A stretch of DNA of 6,366 nucleotides from Hyphomicrobiales bacterium (GCA_016201085.1 JACQDO010000044.1:1-6366); one strand, 5' to 3'. Shown: positions 1 through 4,721, counted from the first letter of the stretch. Program-made: numbers and translations. Notes: generated by a model from the letters alone, not told the origin.

Positions 1-237
1 GAGCGGCGCCCACAGGAATTTCACGGTGTAGGGCGTGCCGACCAGCGCGAACAGGCCGATGGTGCCGAGATCGACGCCGCTCTCGCGCATCCACACCAAC
101 AGCGTCGCGCCCGACAATGCCAATGGCAGTCCGGACGAGAAGCCGAGGAACATCACGATCAGCACGCGCGGCTTGAAATAGACCGCCAGCGCGTCGAGAA
201 ACGATGCGCGCGGCTGTGTGCCGGGGGCGGCGGTCAT
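1..237 (-). CDS. ampG: AmpG-family muropeptide permease (MFS transporter), N-terminal part
   Basis: The first 79 codons are visible; the gene runs off the left edge. AmpG proteins import anhydromuropeptides (GlcNAc-anhydroMurNAc peptides) across the inner membrane for cell-wall recycling, and in many Gram-negatives this also feeds beta-lactamase induction. The translation has a short polar start (MTAAPGTQPRASFLDAL), then a hydrophobic first helix around residues 24-42 containing FLGFSSGLPLALSG. It continues with TLLVWMRESGVDL, GTIGLFALVGTPY and VKFLWAPL, which is the classic AmpG N-terminal pattern (GLPLAL, WM, D-TIG, KFLW-PL). The start ATG at 237-235 is supported by a GAGAGG ribosome site on the minus strand (251-246), 8 nt away. 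It lies downstream of rmuC on the same strand but is separated by a palindromic repeat, so co-transcription is uncertain. Family assignment is strong; completeness of the gene cannot be judged. Confidence 0.9.
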   Translation of the reverse strand, partial: MTAAPGTQPRASFLDALAVYFKPRVLIVMFLGFSSGLPLALSGATLLVWMRESGVDLGTIGLFALVGTPYTVKFLWAPL

Positions 238-254
238 CGGCACTGCCTCTCAGC

Positions 255-339
255 CGTCATGCCCGGCCTTGTGCCGGGCATCCACGTCTTTCTTTGTGCC
301 GCCAAGACGTGGATGGCCGGGACAAGCCCGGCCATGACG
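255..339. repeat. Two-armed palindromic intergenic repeat of the Bradyrhizobium type
   Basis: Two 36-nt arms (255-290 and 304-339) are inverted copies of each other with 4 mismatches, separated by a 13-nt spacer. Each arm is also a small hairpin. In the left arm ATGCCCGGC (259-267) pairs with GCCGGGCAT (273-281) around a 5-nt loop. In the right arm ATGGCCGGG (313-321) pairs with CCCGGCCAT (327-335) around a 5-nt loop. The four differences between arms come in pairs that keep both small hairpins perfect. I recall similar GC-rich repeats as common between genes in Bradyrhizobium and Rhodopseudomonas. The repeat sits between rmuC and ampG, where it could end or shield transcripts; that role is inferred. 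Confidence 0.8.
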
Positions 340-358
340 ATGTGGAAGCGCACTTGCC

Positions 359-1336
359 TCACTCGCCCGCCCCGAGCTTGCGCGTCATCGGCGCCGGAAT
401 GATCTGCGCAGTCGGTGGTTCTTCGTTGAAATCGACGCCCTTTATCTTCTCACCGCGACTGAGGATTTTCTCGGCCGACGTAACAATTTGCTCGATGTCC
501 TTGTTGACGTTGCCGAAGTGTTTGTCGAGATTCTCGACCCGGTCTTTGAGCCGCTGCACATCTTCGATCATGAGCGCGACTTCCTTCAGGATTTTGTCGG
601 CCGCCTCGCGCATGCGGGCGTCTTTCTGGATTTGCTGGACAACCTGAATCGCCAGCATCAGCAGAGACGGCGATACGATGATGACGCCGGCGCGATAGCC
701 CTTCTGCAAGACATCGTCGAACGCGTCATAGAGTTCGGCAAACATGGACTCCGACGGGATGAACATGAAGGCGACGTCTTGCGTGGTCGCCTCCAGCGGG
801 AATTTGGCGTCGACGATGAGATGGCGGTTGTCCGGCATGTGGATGCAGCAATCCGGACGCGAATTATTGGACAGCGTGAACTGGAATTCGTAGGCGCCCT
901 GCGGCAGTCCGTCGGCAACGATGGCTTCCATGCGGCCCTGGCCGAAGGCGCCGCGGCGCTGCTTGTTGTCGAAGACCTTTTGCAGCGACGTCACGGTCGA
1001 GGCCAGATCGGTGATGTTCTTCTGCGCGCTGTCGATGACGGCGAGCCGTTCGTGCAATTGCTTGAGATGGTCGGTGGTGTTCTTGGTCGAGGTCTTCATC
1101 GACTCGCCGAGATTCTGCGTCACGGCGTCGAGCCGCTGATGCACGGTCTGCTGTAACTGCGATTGCGCCTTGGCCAGCATCTCGCCCATGGCCTGGATGC
1201 GGGCGTTGAGATCGGCCAGCCGCTGCTCGGCGGCCGGATCGGCCACCGGCGCGCGCGGGCGCAGCAGCAGCACGATGATGGCGACGACCCCGACGGCGAT
1301 GATCAGGGCGAGAACGAGCAGCAGGGATTCCGACAT
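359..1336 (-). CDS. rmuC: RmuC-family protein, probably internally shortened
   Basis: RmuC proteins are membrane-anchored, coiled-coil proteins with a predicted PD-(D/E)xK nuclease-like domain; E. coli rmuC limits recombination at inverted repeats. This 325-aa product has one N-terminal membrane helix (residues 4-25), a charged helical coiled coil (about 35-115), then the RmuC domain from LQKVFDNKQRRGAFGQ (118-133) onward. The nuclease-like signature is visible as RPDC (160-163) and IVDAKFPLE (174-182). Later conserved blocks follow: MFIPSE (191-196), VSPSLLML (221-228), KDARMREAA (238-246) and LDKHFG (270-275). Between VDAKFPLEA and VAFMFIPSE only four residues remain, where relatives such as E. 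coli RmuC have roughly 45 (recalled, not aligned here); the frame stays open. The ATG at 1336-1334 has only a weak AGAAG ribosome site 8 nt upstream. An IS element now sits 63 bp upstream of this start. Confidence 0.9.
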   Translation of the reverse strand: MSESLLLVLALIIAVGVVAIIVLLLRPRAPVADPAAEQRLADLNARIQAMGEMLAKAQSQLQQTVHQRLDAVTQNLGESMKTSTKNTTDHLKQLHERLAVIDSAQKNITDLASTVTSLQKVFDNKQRRGAFGQGRMEAIVADGLPQGAYEFQFTLSNNSRPDCCIHMPDNRHLIVDAKFPLEATTQDVAFMFIPSESMFAELYDAFDDVLQKGYRAGVIIVSPSLLMLAIQVVQQIQKDARMREAADKILKEVALMIEDVQRLKDRVENLDKHFGNVNKDIEQIVTSAEKILSRGEKIKGVDFNEEPPTAQIIPAPMTRKLGAGE

Positions 1337-1391
1337 GAGCGTGCTTCTAGCGTGATTCGGCGGGCGGGGCGAACGAAGGGCGAACGGTACG

Positions 1392-1399
1392 GCGATAAC
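1392..1399. repeat. Left copy of 8-bp target-site duplication
   Basis: GCGATAAC lies immediately outside the left inverted repeat and is repeated exactly at 3281-3288 outside the right one. Eight-base duplications are the usual outcome of IS1595-family insertion, so the pair marks the original insertion point between rmuC and def. Confidence 0.9.
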
Positions 1400-1424
1400 C
1401 GGGATTATCCCCTTGACACACGTA
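1400..1424 (+). repeat. Left terminal inverted repeat of the IS element
   Basis: It begins CGGGATTATCCCCTTGACAC and matches the complement of 3256-3280 at 22 of 25 bases. It contains TTGACA (1413-1418), which serves as a candidate -35 box for the transposase. Read outward, it contains GATAAT (minus strand, 1409-1404), a -10-like hexamer pointing toward rmuC. Confidence 0.93.
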
Positions 1425-1455
1425 CTCTAAAATGCCACTATGGCGACTATAGAGG
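1413..1455 (+). promoter_or_regulatory. Candidate transposase promoter and ribosome binding site
   Basis: A perfect -35 hexamer TTGACA (1413-1418) lies inside the left inverted repeat. A weak -10 candidate CACTAT (1436-1441) follows after 17 bp. The ribosome site AGAGG (1451-1455) stands 6 nt before the transposase ATG. Placing the promoter in the terminal repeat lets transposase binding repress its own gene, a common IS arrangement (inferred here). Confidence 0.5.
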
Positions 1456-1461
1456 TTCGCC

Positions 1462-2343
1462 ATGTCCGAAAAACACCTTGGAAAACTGACAGTCCGCGAG
1501 TTCTTCGCCCGGTTTCCGGATGAGGAAGCCTGCCTAACCCACATTATGGAGGTCCGATACGGCCTCCGGCATGAATGTAAGAGCTGCGGGAAGTATCGGA
1601 CCTTCCACAAGGTGAAGGGACGACCAGCATTCAATTGTGCAGAGTGCCGCACCCAGGTTCATCCGTGCGCCGGGACAATCTTTCAGGATAGCCGAACGCC
1701 GCTGCAGGTTTGGTTCTATGCGATCTACCTTTTCGTCACGACCCGCCACGGTGTTAGTGGCAAAGAACTAGAACGGACGCTTGGAGTGACCTACAAAACC
1801 GCTTGGCGTATGGGGCAACAAATTCGCCTGCTAATGGCGGCCGCCGATGGTTTAGCCACGCTCAAAGGACACGTTGAGCTAGATGAAGCGTTTATTGGCG
1901 GCTATCGTCCCGGAGGCTACGGGGCCATTGGCAAGACTATCGTTATGGGTCTGAAAGAGCGCGGCGGTCGTATGACCGCGACCACTATTCCAGACACAAG
2001 AATGGCAACGCTTCGCGATGTAGTGCTTCGTAATGTCGAGAAAGGATCAGCCGTTTCGACCGATGAAGCGGGCGCATATTCGTTACTGAAACGTGATGGT
2101 TACGACCACAAGTCCGTCAATCACTCAAAGAAGGAATGGCGAAAATACAACTATCGGCGGAACGAATATCACCACACGAACCACGTTGAGAGTTTCTGGC
2201 GGCTGTTCAAAGACTCAATTCGTTCGACACACATTCATGTATCGCCAAAATATATGGACCGCTATCTCGGTGAGTTCACTTTCCGCTCGAACCACCGCGC
2301 GATGACGAACGCGATGTTCGACTTCCTGATCGCTGCGGTTTAG
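1462..2343 (+). CDS. IS1595-family transposase (zinc ribbon plus DDE catalytic domain)
   Basis: The 293-aa protein catalyses DNA cleavage and strand transfer of the surrounding element. It starts with a helical segment resembling the family opening (LTVREFFARFPDEEACLTHI). A zinc ribbon follows: Cys39-x2-Cys42 (CKSC) and Cys59-x2-Cys62 (CAEC). Next is a helix-turn-helix-like stretch SGKELERTLGVTYKTAWRMG (99-118). The catalytic acids are visible in context: Asp141 in VELDEAFIGG, Asp201 in STDEAGAY, and Glu243 in NHVESFWRLFK with Lys250 seven residues later. The conserved end EFTFRSNHR is present. Length matches the family and no frameshift is seen, so it is probably functional. The ATG at 1462 follows AGAGG at 6 nt. 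Codon use is less GC-biased than in def or fmt. Its last 68 nt overlap the convergent 63-aa ORF on the other strand. Confidence 0.95.
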   Translation: MSEKHLGKLTVREFFARFPDEEACLTHIMEVRYGLRHECKSCGKYRTFHKVKGRPAFNCAECRTQVHPCAGTIFQDSRTPLQVWFYAIYLFVTTRHGVSGKELERTLGVTYKTAWRMGQQIRLLMAAADGLATLKGHVELDEAFIGGYRPGGYGAIGKTIVMGLKERGGRMTATTIPDTRMATLRDVVLRNVEKGSAVSTDEAGAYSLLKRDGYDHKSVNHSKKEWRKYNYRRNEYHHTNHVESFWRLFKDSIRSTHIHVSPKYMDRYLGEFTFRSNHRAMTNAMFDFLIAAV

Positions 2344-2467
2344 CTGCTACCGCCTTGATTGCGGCGTCGAGTTTCTTGCGATCCACAGGGCCTACCCCGC
2401 GCGCTTCTTCTTGCGCGGCAAACTCGGCTAATCGTCCGGTCTTTAAGGCTTCGGAAAGCGTGAGCAT
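2276..2467 (-). CDS. Small passenger ORF with Ser/Arg-rich basic tail, function unknown
   Basis: The 63-aa product starts MLTLSEALKTGRLAEFAAQE, continues as an acidic helical segment (EEARGVGPVDRKKLDAAIKAV), and ends in a flexible basic tail RTSRSSSRGGSSGK. I recall similar short proteins in alphaproteobacteria, some next to IS1595 transposases, but I cannot name a family. The ATG at 2467-2465 is the only start because an in-frame TAG lies four codons upstream. No clear Shine-Dalgarno is seen, which lowers confidence. It converges on the transposase gene and overlaps its last 68 nt on the opposite strand. It lies entirely inside the mobile element. The basic tail could bind nucleic acid, which is speculation from composition only. 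Confidence 0.55.
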   Translation of the reverse strand: MLTLSEALKTGRLAEFAAQEEARGVGPVDRKKLDAAIKAVAAKPQRSGSRTSRSSSRGGSSGK

Positions 2468-2494
2468 ATCTAGAATCTAGACCGATTCATTCTT

Positions 2495-2638
2495 ATGTGC
2501 TAGGCGAATGGCGGAAGGCCGTGCCGCCAAGGCGGTTACCCTCGGAAGCACGCCTACCGCTACTTACTTAACATGCGGTCGCTGAACCGCATTGAACACC
2601 TCCAAGTCTACGGCTCTCTGCCAGGAGAGCCTCGTTAG
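2495..2638 (+). pseudogene. Possible amber-interrupted small ORF inside the IS (low confidence)
   Basis: From ATG 2495 the frame reads Met-Cys, then TAG (2501-2503), then 44 open codons to a TAG at 2636-2638. The open part includes PCRQGGYPRKHAYRYLLNMR and EHLQVYGSLPGEPR. Third positions lean to G/C as in a translated frame. A single C-to-T change (CAG to TAG) would explain the early stop. The only other start is ATG 2573, giving 21 residues. No ribosome site is evident before either ATG. I do not recognise the sequence. The same stretch contains RNA-like hairpins, so it may instead be noncoding. Confidence 0.2.
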
Positions 2639-2695
2639 TGGTCACCAACCACCAAGCTTTTAAGGGCCAGAGGGAAACCTCTGGCCCAAATTTTT
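2573..2695 (+). ncRNA. Candidate structured RNA segment ending in an intrinsic terminator
   Basis: Four hairpins follow one another on the plus strand. ATGCGGT (2573-2579) pairs with ACCGCAT (2586-2592) around 6 nt. GGCTCTC (2612-2618) pairs with GAGAGCC (2625-2631). GTGGT (2638-2642) pairs with ACCAC (2648-2652). The last is the 10-bp terminator stem at 2664-2687 with a T-run. The strong plus-strand terminator has no large plus-strand gene just before it, so it implies a short transcript starting in this segment, or read-through from the transposase. The 5' end is unknown and I see no match to a known RNA family. A small coding frame overlaps it, so both readings stay open. Confidence 0.35.
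2664..2695 (+). terminator. Strong rho-independent terminator
   Basis: GGGCCAGAGG (2664-2673) pairs perfectly with CCTCTGGCCC (2678-2687) around a GAAA tetraloop, followed by AAATTTTT (2688-2695). The T-run is on the plus strand. On the minus strand the hairpin immediately follows the stop codon of the winged-helix gene but is trailed only by TTAAAAGC. It may therefore work weakly in that direction too and insulate the two convergent halves of the element. Confidence 0.85.
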
Positions 2696-3155
2696 AGATA
2701 ACCCTCCGTATGACGGGCCGATGCGGAACCTCAACATCCTTTAGCCACCATCCCCGTTCGCGGGAAATCGAGTAAAGGTTTTCGTTCTGACCCAGAATTG
2801 CGCTGAGGGTGTTGCGGGGTGTATCCCCTTTAAACTTCAAGCCGTGTTGGTCGAGCATCTCGAAAAGTTCTCCAAGGGGGACTGGGCGGTTTTTCGAGCG
2901 GATATAGGCTTCTGCGCCTGCTTTAACCTTGGCTGAAGGGCTTGCATTACCGAGATCGGCTAAAGTCTTGGCTACTATGTCGCTAACCGCAGCGCCGACA
3001 GGAGTACCATTGGCGCCAGTAGAGATTTCAAGCCCGTATTTGGCGGTCAGTTTTTCAAGCTGGTCCATATCGGCGTCAACCTCAGCGGCACGCCGTTGTG
3101 CATCCGCGAGGATGGCTGCTTTTTTGTCTTCCAGCATTTTGCGCAGGGTGGACAT
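2694..3155 (-). CDS. Passenger protein: N-terminal coiled coil plus HARE-HTH-like winged helix
   Basis: The 153-aa product has a charged helical N-terminus (residues 3-40, MSTLRKMLEDKKAAILADAQ and on) likely to form a coiled coil. A linker with GANGTPVGAAVSDIVAKTL follows (48-65). The C-terminal domain (about 73-138) has the pattern KVKAGAEAYIRSKNRPVPLG, ELFEMLDQHGLKF, DTPRNTLSAILGQNENLYSI and RERGWWL, resembling HARE-HTH/winged-helix domains found in DNA-associated proteins. A DNA-binding or regulatory role is inferred from that fold; the biochemical role is unknown. The ATG at 3155-3153 is preceded by GGAG at 8 nt. It has its own promoter-like region near the right end of the element and runs toward the terminator at 2664-2695. 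It is not a standard IS component, so it is treated as cargo. Confidence 0.8.
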   Translation of the reverse strand: MSTLRKMLEDKKAAILADAQRRAAEVDADMDQLEKLTAKYGLEISTGANGTPVGAAVSDIVAKTLADLGNASPSAKVKAGAEAYIRSKNRPVPLGELFEMLDQHGLKFKGDTPRNTLSAILGQNENLYSISRERGWWLKDVEVPHRPVIRRVI

Positions 3156-3160
3156 GGCTC

Positions 3161-3211
3161 AGACTCCGATTCGTATGGAGTCTAAATAAGGCGGCTACTT
3201 GGGTGAGTCAA
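3161..3211 (-). promoter_or_regulatory. Promoter and palindromic operator-like site of the winged-helix gene
   Basis: On the minus strand, TTGACT (3211-3206) and TATTTA (3188-3183) are 17 bp apart and form a plausible sigma-70 promoter, strong at -35 and weaker at -10. An inverted repeat AGACTCC (3161-3167) / GGAGTCT (3177-3183) with a 9-nt centre overlaps the predicted start of transcription and the ribosome site GGAG (3167-3164). It could be an operator bound by the gene product, or an RNA hairpin hiding the ribosome site. Confidence 0.5.
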
Positions 3212-3227
3212 CAAAAACTTGGTAAGT

Positions 3228-3246
3228 CGTTGGCAACTGGCCAACG
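3228..3246. repeat. Subterminal inverted repeat near the right IS end
   Basis: CGTTGGC (3228-3234) and GCCAACG (3240-3246) form a perfect 7-bp inverted repeat around AACTG, starting 10 bp inside the right terminal repeat. The left end has only a shorter counterpart (GCCA-CTA-TGGC, 1434-1444). It may be an accessory binding site for the transposase or the passenger protein. Confidence 0.55.
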
Positions 3247-3247
3247 T

Positions 3248-3276
3248 TTGTTCTCTACGTGCGTCAAGGGCATAAT
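3248..3276 (+). promoter_or_regulatory. Candidate outward-facing promoter at the right IS end
   Basis: TTGTTC (3248-3253) and CATAAT (3271-3276) are spaced by 17 bp and point out of the element toward def, 76 bp upstream of its start. The -10 matches consensus at five of six bases, the -35 at three. Such end promoters in IS elements can drive neighbouring genes; activity here is inferred. Confidence 0.35.
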
Positions 3277-3280
3277 CTCG
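3256..3280 (-). repeat. Right terminal inverted repeat of the IS element
   Basis: Read on the minus strand it begins CGAGATTATGCCCTTGACGC and matches the left end at 22 of 25 positions. It abuts the second copy of the 8-bp duplication. Confidence 0.93.
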
Positions 3281-3288
3281 GCGATAAC
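3281..3288. repeat. Right copy of 8-bp target-site duplication
   Basis: GCGATAAC is identical to 1392-1399. Removing the element and one copy restores a 126-bp intergenic region between divergent rmuC and def. Confidence 0.9.
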
Positions 3289-3316
3289 GCTGGTGGCTCA
3301 AGCGGAAAGCCGCGCA

Positions 3317-3344
3317 TTGACCGGCGTGGTCGCAACCCTTAAAT
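3317..3344 (+). promoter_or_regulatory. Candidate native def promoter
   Basis: TTGACC (3317-3322) and TTAAAT (3339-3344) are spaced by 16 bp. A start site 6-7 nt after the -10 would fall at or just before the def ATG (3352), so the mRNA would have almost no leader. The promoter lies on the def side of the IS insertion and is intact. Confidence 0.5.
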
Positions 3345-3351
3345 CGCCGCC

Positions 3352-3912
3352 ATGGCGATCCGCGACATCATCATCATTCCCGACAAGCGGCTGCGGCTGA
3401 AATCGGAAGCCGTGACGGCGGTCGACAAGCCGCTGCGCACGCTGGTCGACGATATGTTCGAAACCATGTATGCGGCGCCCGGCATCGGGCTCGCCGCCAT
3501 CCAGATCGGCGTGGCGCAGCGCGTGGTCATCATGGATCTGGCCAAGAAGGACGACCCGCCCGAGCCGCAAGTCTTCATCAATCCGGAAGTGATCGGGGCC
3601 TCGGCGGAAAAGTCCACCTACGAGGAAGGCTGCCTGTCGATCCCGGAATATTACGAGGAGGTCGAGCGGCCGTCGGCGGTGAAGGTCAAATATCTCGACC
3701 TCGACGGCAAGCCGCAGGAGATCGAGGCTTCCGGGCTGCTCGCCACCTGCCTGCAGCACGAGATCGACCACACCAACGGCGTCTTGTTCATCGACTACAT
3801 CTCCAAGCTCAAGCGCGACATGGTGATGAAGAAATTCAAGAAGGCGGCCAAGAAGGGCGAGCCGGTCAAGCCGCTGTCCGAGGACAAAGAGCCGTCGCAT
3901 CATATTGGGTGA
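3352..3912 (+). CDS. def: Peptide deformylase
   Basis: Def is a metal-dependent cytosolic hydrolase that removes the formyl group from the N-terminal methionine of nascent proteins at the ribosome exit. All three family motifs are present in the 186-aa product. Motif 1 is [10 protein letters not shown] (residues 44-53). Motif 2 is EGCLSIPE (92-99) with metal ligand Cys94. Motif 3 is QHEIDHTNG (135-143) with ligands His136 and His140 and catalytic Glu137. The start [15 protein letters not shown] matches the usual Def N-terminus. A Lys-rich tail (151-186) extends past the core. There is no Shine-Dalgarno before the ATG; with the nearby promoter this suggests a leaderless or near-leaderless transcript. 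The gene is normally followed by fmt; here a toxin-antitoxin pair intervenes. The IS element ends 71 bp upstream. Confidence 0.97.
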   Translation: MAIRDIIIIPDKRLRLKSEAVTAVDKPLRTLVDDMFETMYAAPGIGLAAIQIGVAQRVVIMDLAKKDDPPEPQVFINPEVIGASAEKSTYEEGCLSIPEYYEEVERPSAVKVKYLDLDGKPQEIEASGLLATCLQHEIDHTNGVLFIDYISKLKRDMVMKKFKKAAKKGEPVKPLSEDKEPSHHIG

Positions 3913-3951
3913 GCGTTGCGATTGCATCGCCTGTCCATAACCATTTGAATA

Positions 3952-3963
3952 ATAAGCGCTTAT
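3952..3963. repeat. 12-bp perfect palindrome between def and vapB
   Basis: ATAAGCGCTTAT is self-complementary and lies 40 nt after the def stop, in an AT-rich stretch unlike the flanking genes. It could be a regulator site upstream of the toxin-antitoxin promoter. It has no T-run and no loop, so it is a poor terminator. Confidence 0.45.
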
Positions 3964-3971
3964 CTAATTTC

Positions 3972-4019
3972 TGGACAGCCGGCTGGTAATTATGATATCA
4001 ATGATATCAAGATTGGAAA
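3972..4019 (+). promoter_or_regulatory. vapBC promoter/operator region with tandem palindromic repeats
   Basis: ATGATATCA occurs twice in immediate tandem (3992-4000 and 4001-4009), and each copy contains the palindrome TGATATCA. A -35-like TGGACA (3972-3977) and a -10-like TATCAA (3996-4001) with 18-bp spacing overlap the first copy. GGAAA (4015-4019) is the ribosome site, 6 nt before the antitoxin ATG. Ribbon-helix-helix antitoxins bind such repeated sites to repress their own operon (family knowledge), so this is the likely operator. Confidence 0.6.
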
Positions 4020-4025
4020 TGTGCC

Positions 4026-4271
4026 ATGACCGACATCCTGATCCGCAAGGTTGACCCGAAACTCAAGCGCGAGCTGGAGAAGCGCGCGCGTGAACATGGC
4101 CACAGTTTGTCTGCGGAAGCCAAAGCGCTGTTGGGTAAGGCATTAGGCAGCGCCGCGCCGCCGATGAAGATGGGGACGTGGATGTTCAGCCTCTTGCCGG
4201 CCGAGTATCGCGGCGACGATTTGGTATTCGAGGTGCCCGGCGAGATGAGCGAGCCGCCGGATTTTGAATGA
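4026..4271 (+). CDS. vapB: FitA/VapB-like ribbon-helix-helix antitoxin
   Basis: The 81-aa product is the DNA-binding antitoxin of a type II toxin-antitoxin pair: it neutralises the PIN-domain toxin encoded next to it and represses the operon. The N-terminus MTDILIRKVDPKLKRELEKR and then AREHGHSLSAEAKALLGKAL (residues 1-40) follow the FitA-type ribbon-helix-helix pattern: beta strand ILIRKV, then two helices with SLSAEAK. The C-terminal part, with [16 protein letters not shown], is acidic and probably disordered until it wraps the toxin. The ATG is preceded by GGAAA at 6 nt. The stop overlaps the toxin start as ATGA (4268-4271), indicating translational coupling. The name vapB is used in the broad family sense; FitA is the closer style. 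Confidence 0.88.
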   Translation: MTDILIRKVDPKLKRELEKRAREHGHSLSAEAKALLGKALGSAAPPMKMGTWMFSLLPAEYRGDDLVFEVPGEMSEPPDFE

Positions 4272-4711
4272 TCCTGCTCGACACCAATATTGTCTCGGAG
4301 CTTTACAAGCCCGTGCCGAGCAGTTTGGTGATCGCGTGGCTCGACGTGCAACCAGTCGATTCGCTTTATTTGTGTACGCCGGTGCTCGCCGAACTGCGTT
4401 TTGGCGCCGAACTTCTCGATGACGGCAAACGCAAAGATTGGCTGCGCGCCACGATCAATCAGCTCGAAAACGAACTTTATCGCGAGCGAATTCTCGTTTT
4501 CGATGCTGCGTCCGCCGCTGAGTATGGAAGAATCGCCGCGGCGCGTCGAAGGAACGGCCGGACGATCCAACAAATGGACGGCCTGATTGCCGCCATTGCG
4601 CTTGCCAACCGCGCCACGCTCGCGACGCGCGATATAAATGGTTTCGGCGATCTCGGTCTCGACGTGATCAACCCATTCGAAGCGGCCGTCGATCGTCAAT
4701 CAATCGCCTAG
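4268..4711 (+). CDS. vapC: FitB/VapC-like PIN-domain ribonuclease toxin
   Basis: The 147-aa product is a single PIN domain, the Mg-dependent endoribonuclease fold of VapC toxins. The expected acidic residues are all present: Asp5 in [11 protein letters not shown], Glu42 in VLAELRFG, Asp104 in [11 protein letters not shown], and Asp122 in LATRDINGF. Length and motif spacing are normal, so the toxin looks intact. Known VapC toxins cut tRNAs (initiator tRNA in enteric bacteria) or the rRNA sarcin-ricin loop; the target here is unknown. The gene starts within the antitoxin stop (ATGA overlap). Its own stop leaves 10 nt before fmt, and GGGA at 4711-4714 begins in that stop codon, so the toxin pair and fmt are probably on one transcript. 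Confidence 0.92.
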   Translation: MILLDTNIVSELYKPVPSSLVIAWLDVQPVDSLYLCTPVLAELRFGAELLDDGKRKDWLRATINQLENELYRERILVFDAASAAEYGRIAAARRRNGRTIQQMDGLIAAIALANRATLATRDINGFGDLGLDVINPFEAAVDRQSIA

Positions 4712-4721
4712 GGAAATCACA

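Larger units (their letters stand above)
1400..3280 (+). mobile_element. Complete IS1595-family element carrying passenger genes (1881 bp)
   Basis: The left end (1400-1424) and the inverted right end (3280-3256) match at 22 of 25 positions, differing only at positions 3, 10 and 19. The shared core reads GATTAT-CCCTTGAC. An 8-bp direct repeat GCGATAAC flanks the element on both sides. Inside are the transposase (1462-2343) and about 0.9 kb of passenger DNA: a 63-aa minus-strand ORF, a structured plus-strand segment with a terminator, and a 153-aa winged-helix protein on the minus strand. Basic IS1595-type elements are close to 1 kb, so this is an enlarged form; I recall passenger-carrying IS1595 subgroups from Nitrobacter. 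Base composition is visibly less GC-rich than the flanking genes. Intact ends, duplication and transposase point to a recent insertion that may still be mobile. Confidence 0.93.

Noticed and set aside
204..647. 147-aa plus-strand open frame across the palindromic repeat
   Set aside because: It runs through the end of ampG, the repeat and antisense rmuC; no coherent protein features.
488..1156. 222-aa plus-strand open frame
   Set aside because: It is antisense to rmuC, whose family motifs are clear; the composition is a GC-rich shadow.
2469..2481. TCTAGA-A-TCTAGA direct repeat of a palindrome
   Set aside because: Only 13 bp and close to the start of the 63-aa ORF; could be an operator but nothing else supports it.
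2501..2560. tRNA-like stretch with a tRNA-Leu-style D-arm motif (TGGCGGAA)
   Set aside because: No anticodon arm, no GGTTCGA-type T-loop and no 7-bp acceptor stem could be formed.
3298..3927. 209-aa minus-strand open frame
   Set aside because: It lies antisense over all of def, which has complete deformylase motifs.
3931..3978. CTGTCC / GGACAG inverted repeat after def as a terminator
   Set aside because: The 6-bp arms are 36 nt apart with no T-run; likely chance.
4007..4699. 230-aa minus-strand open frame
   Set aside because: It is antisense to the toxin-antitoxin pair, both members of which have intact family motifs.
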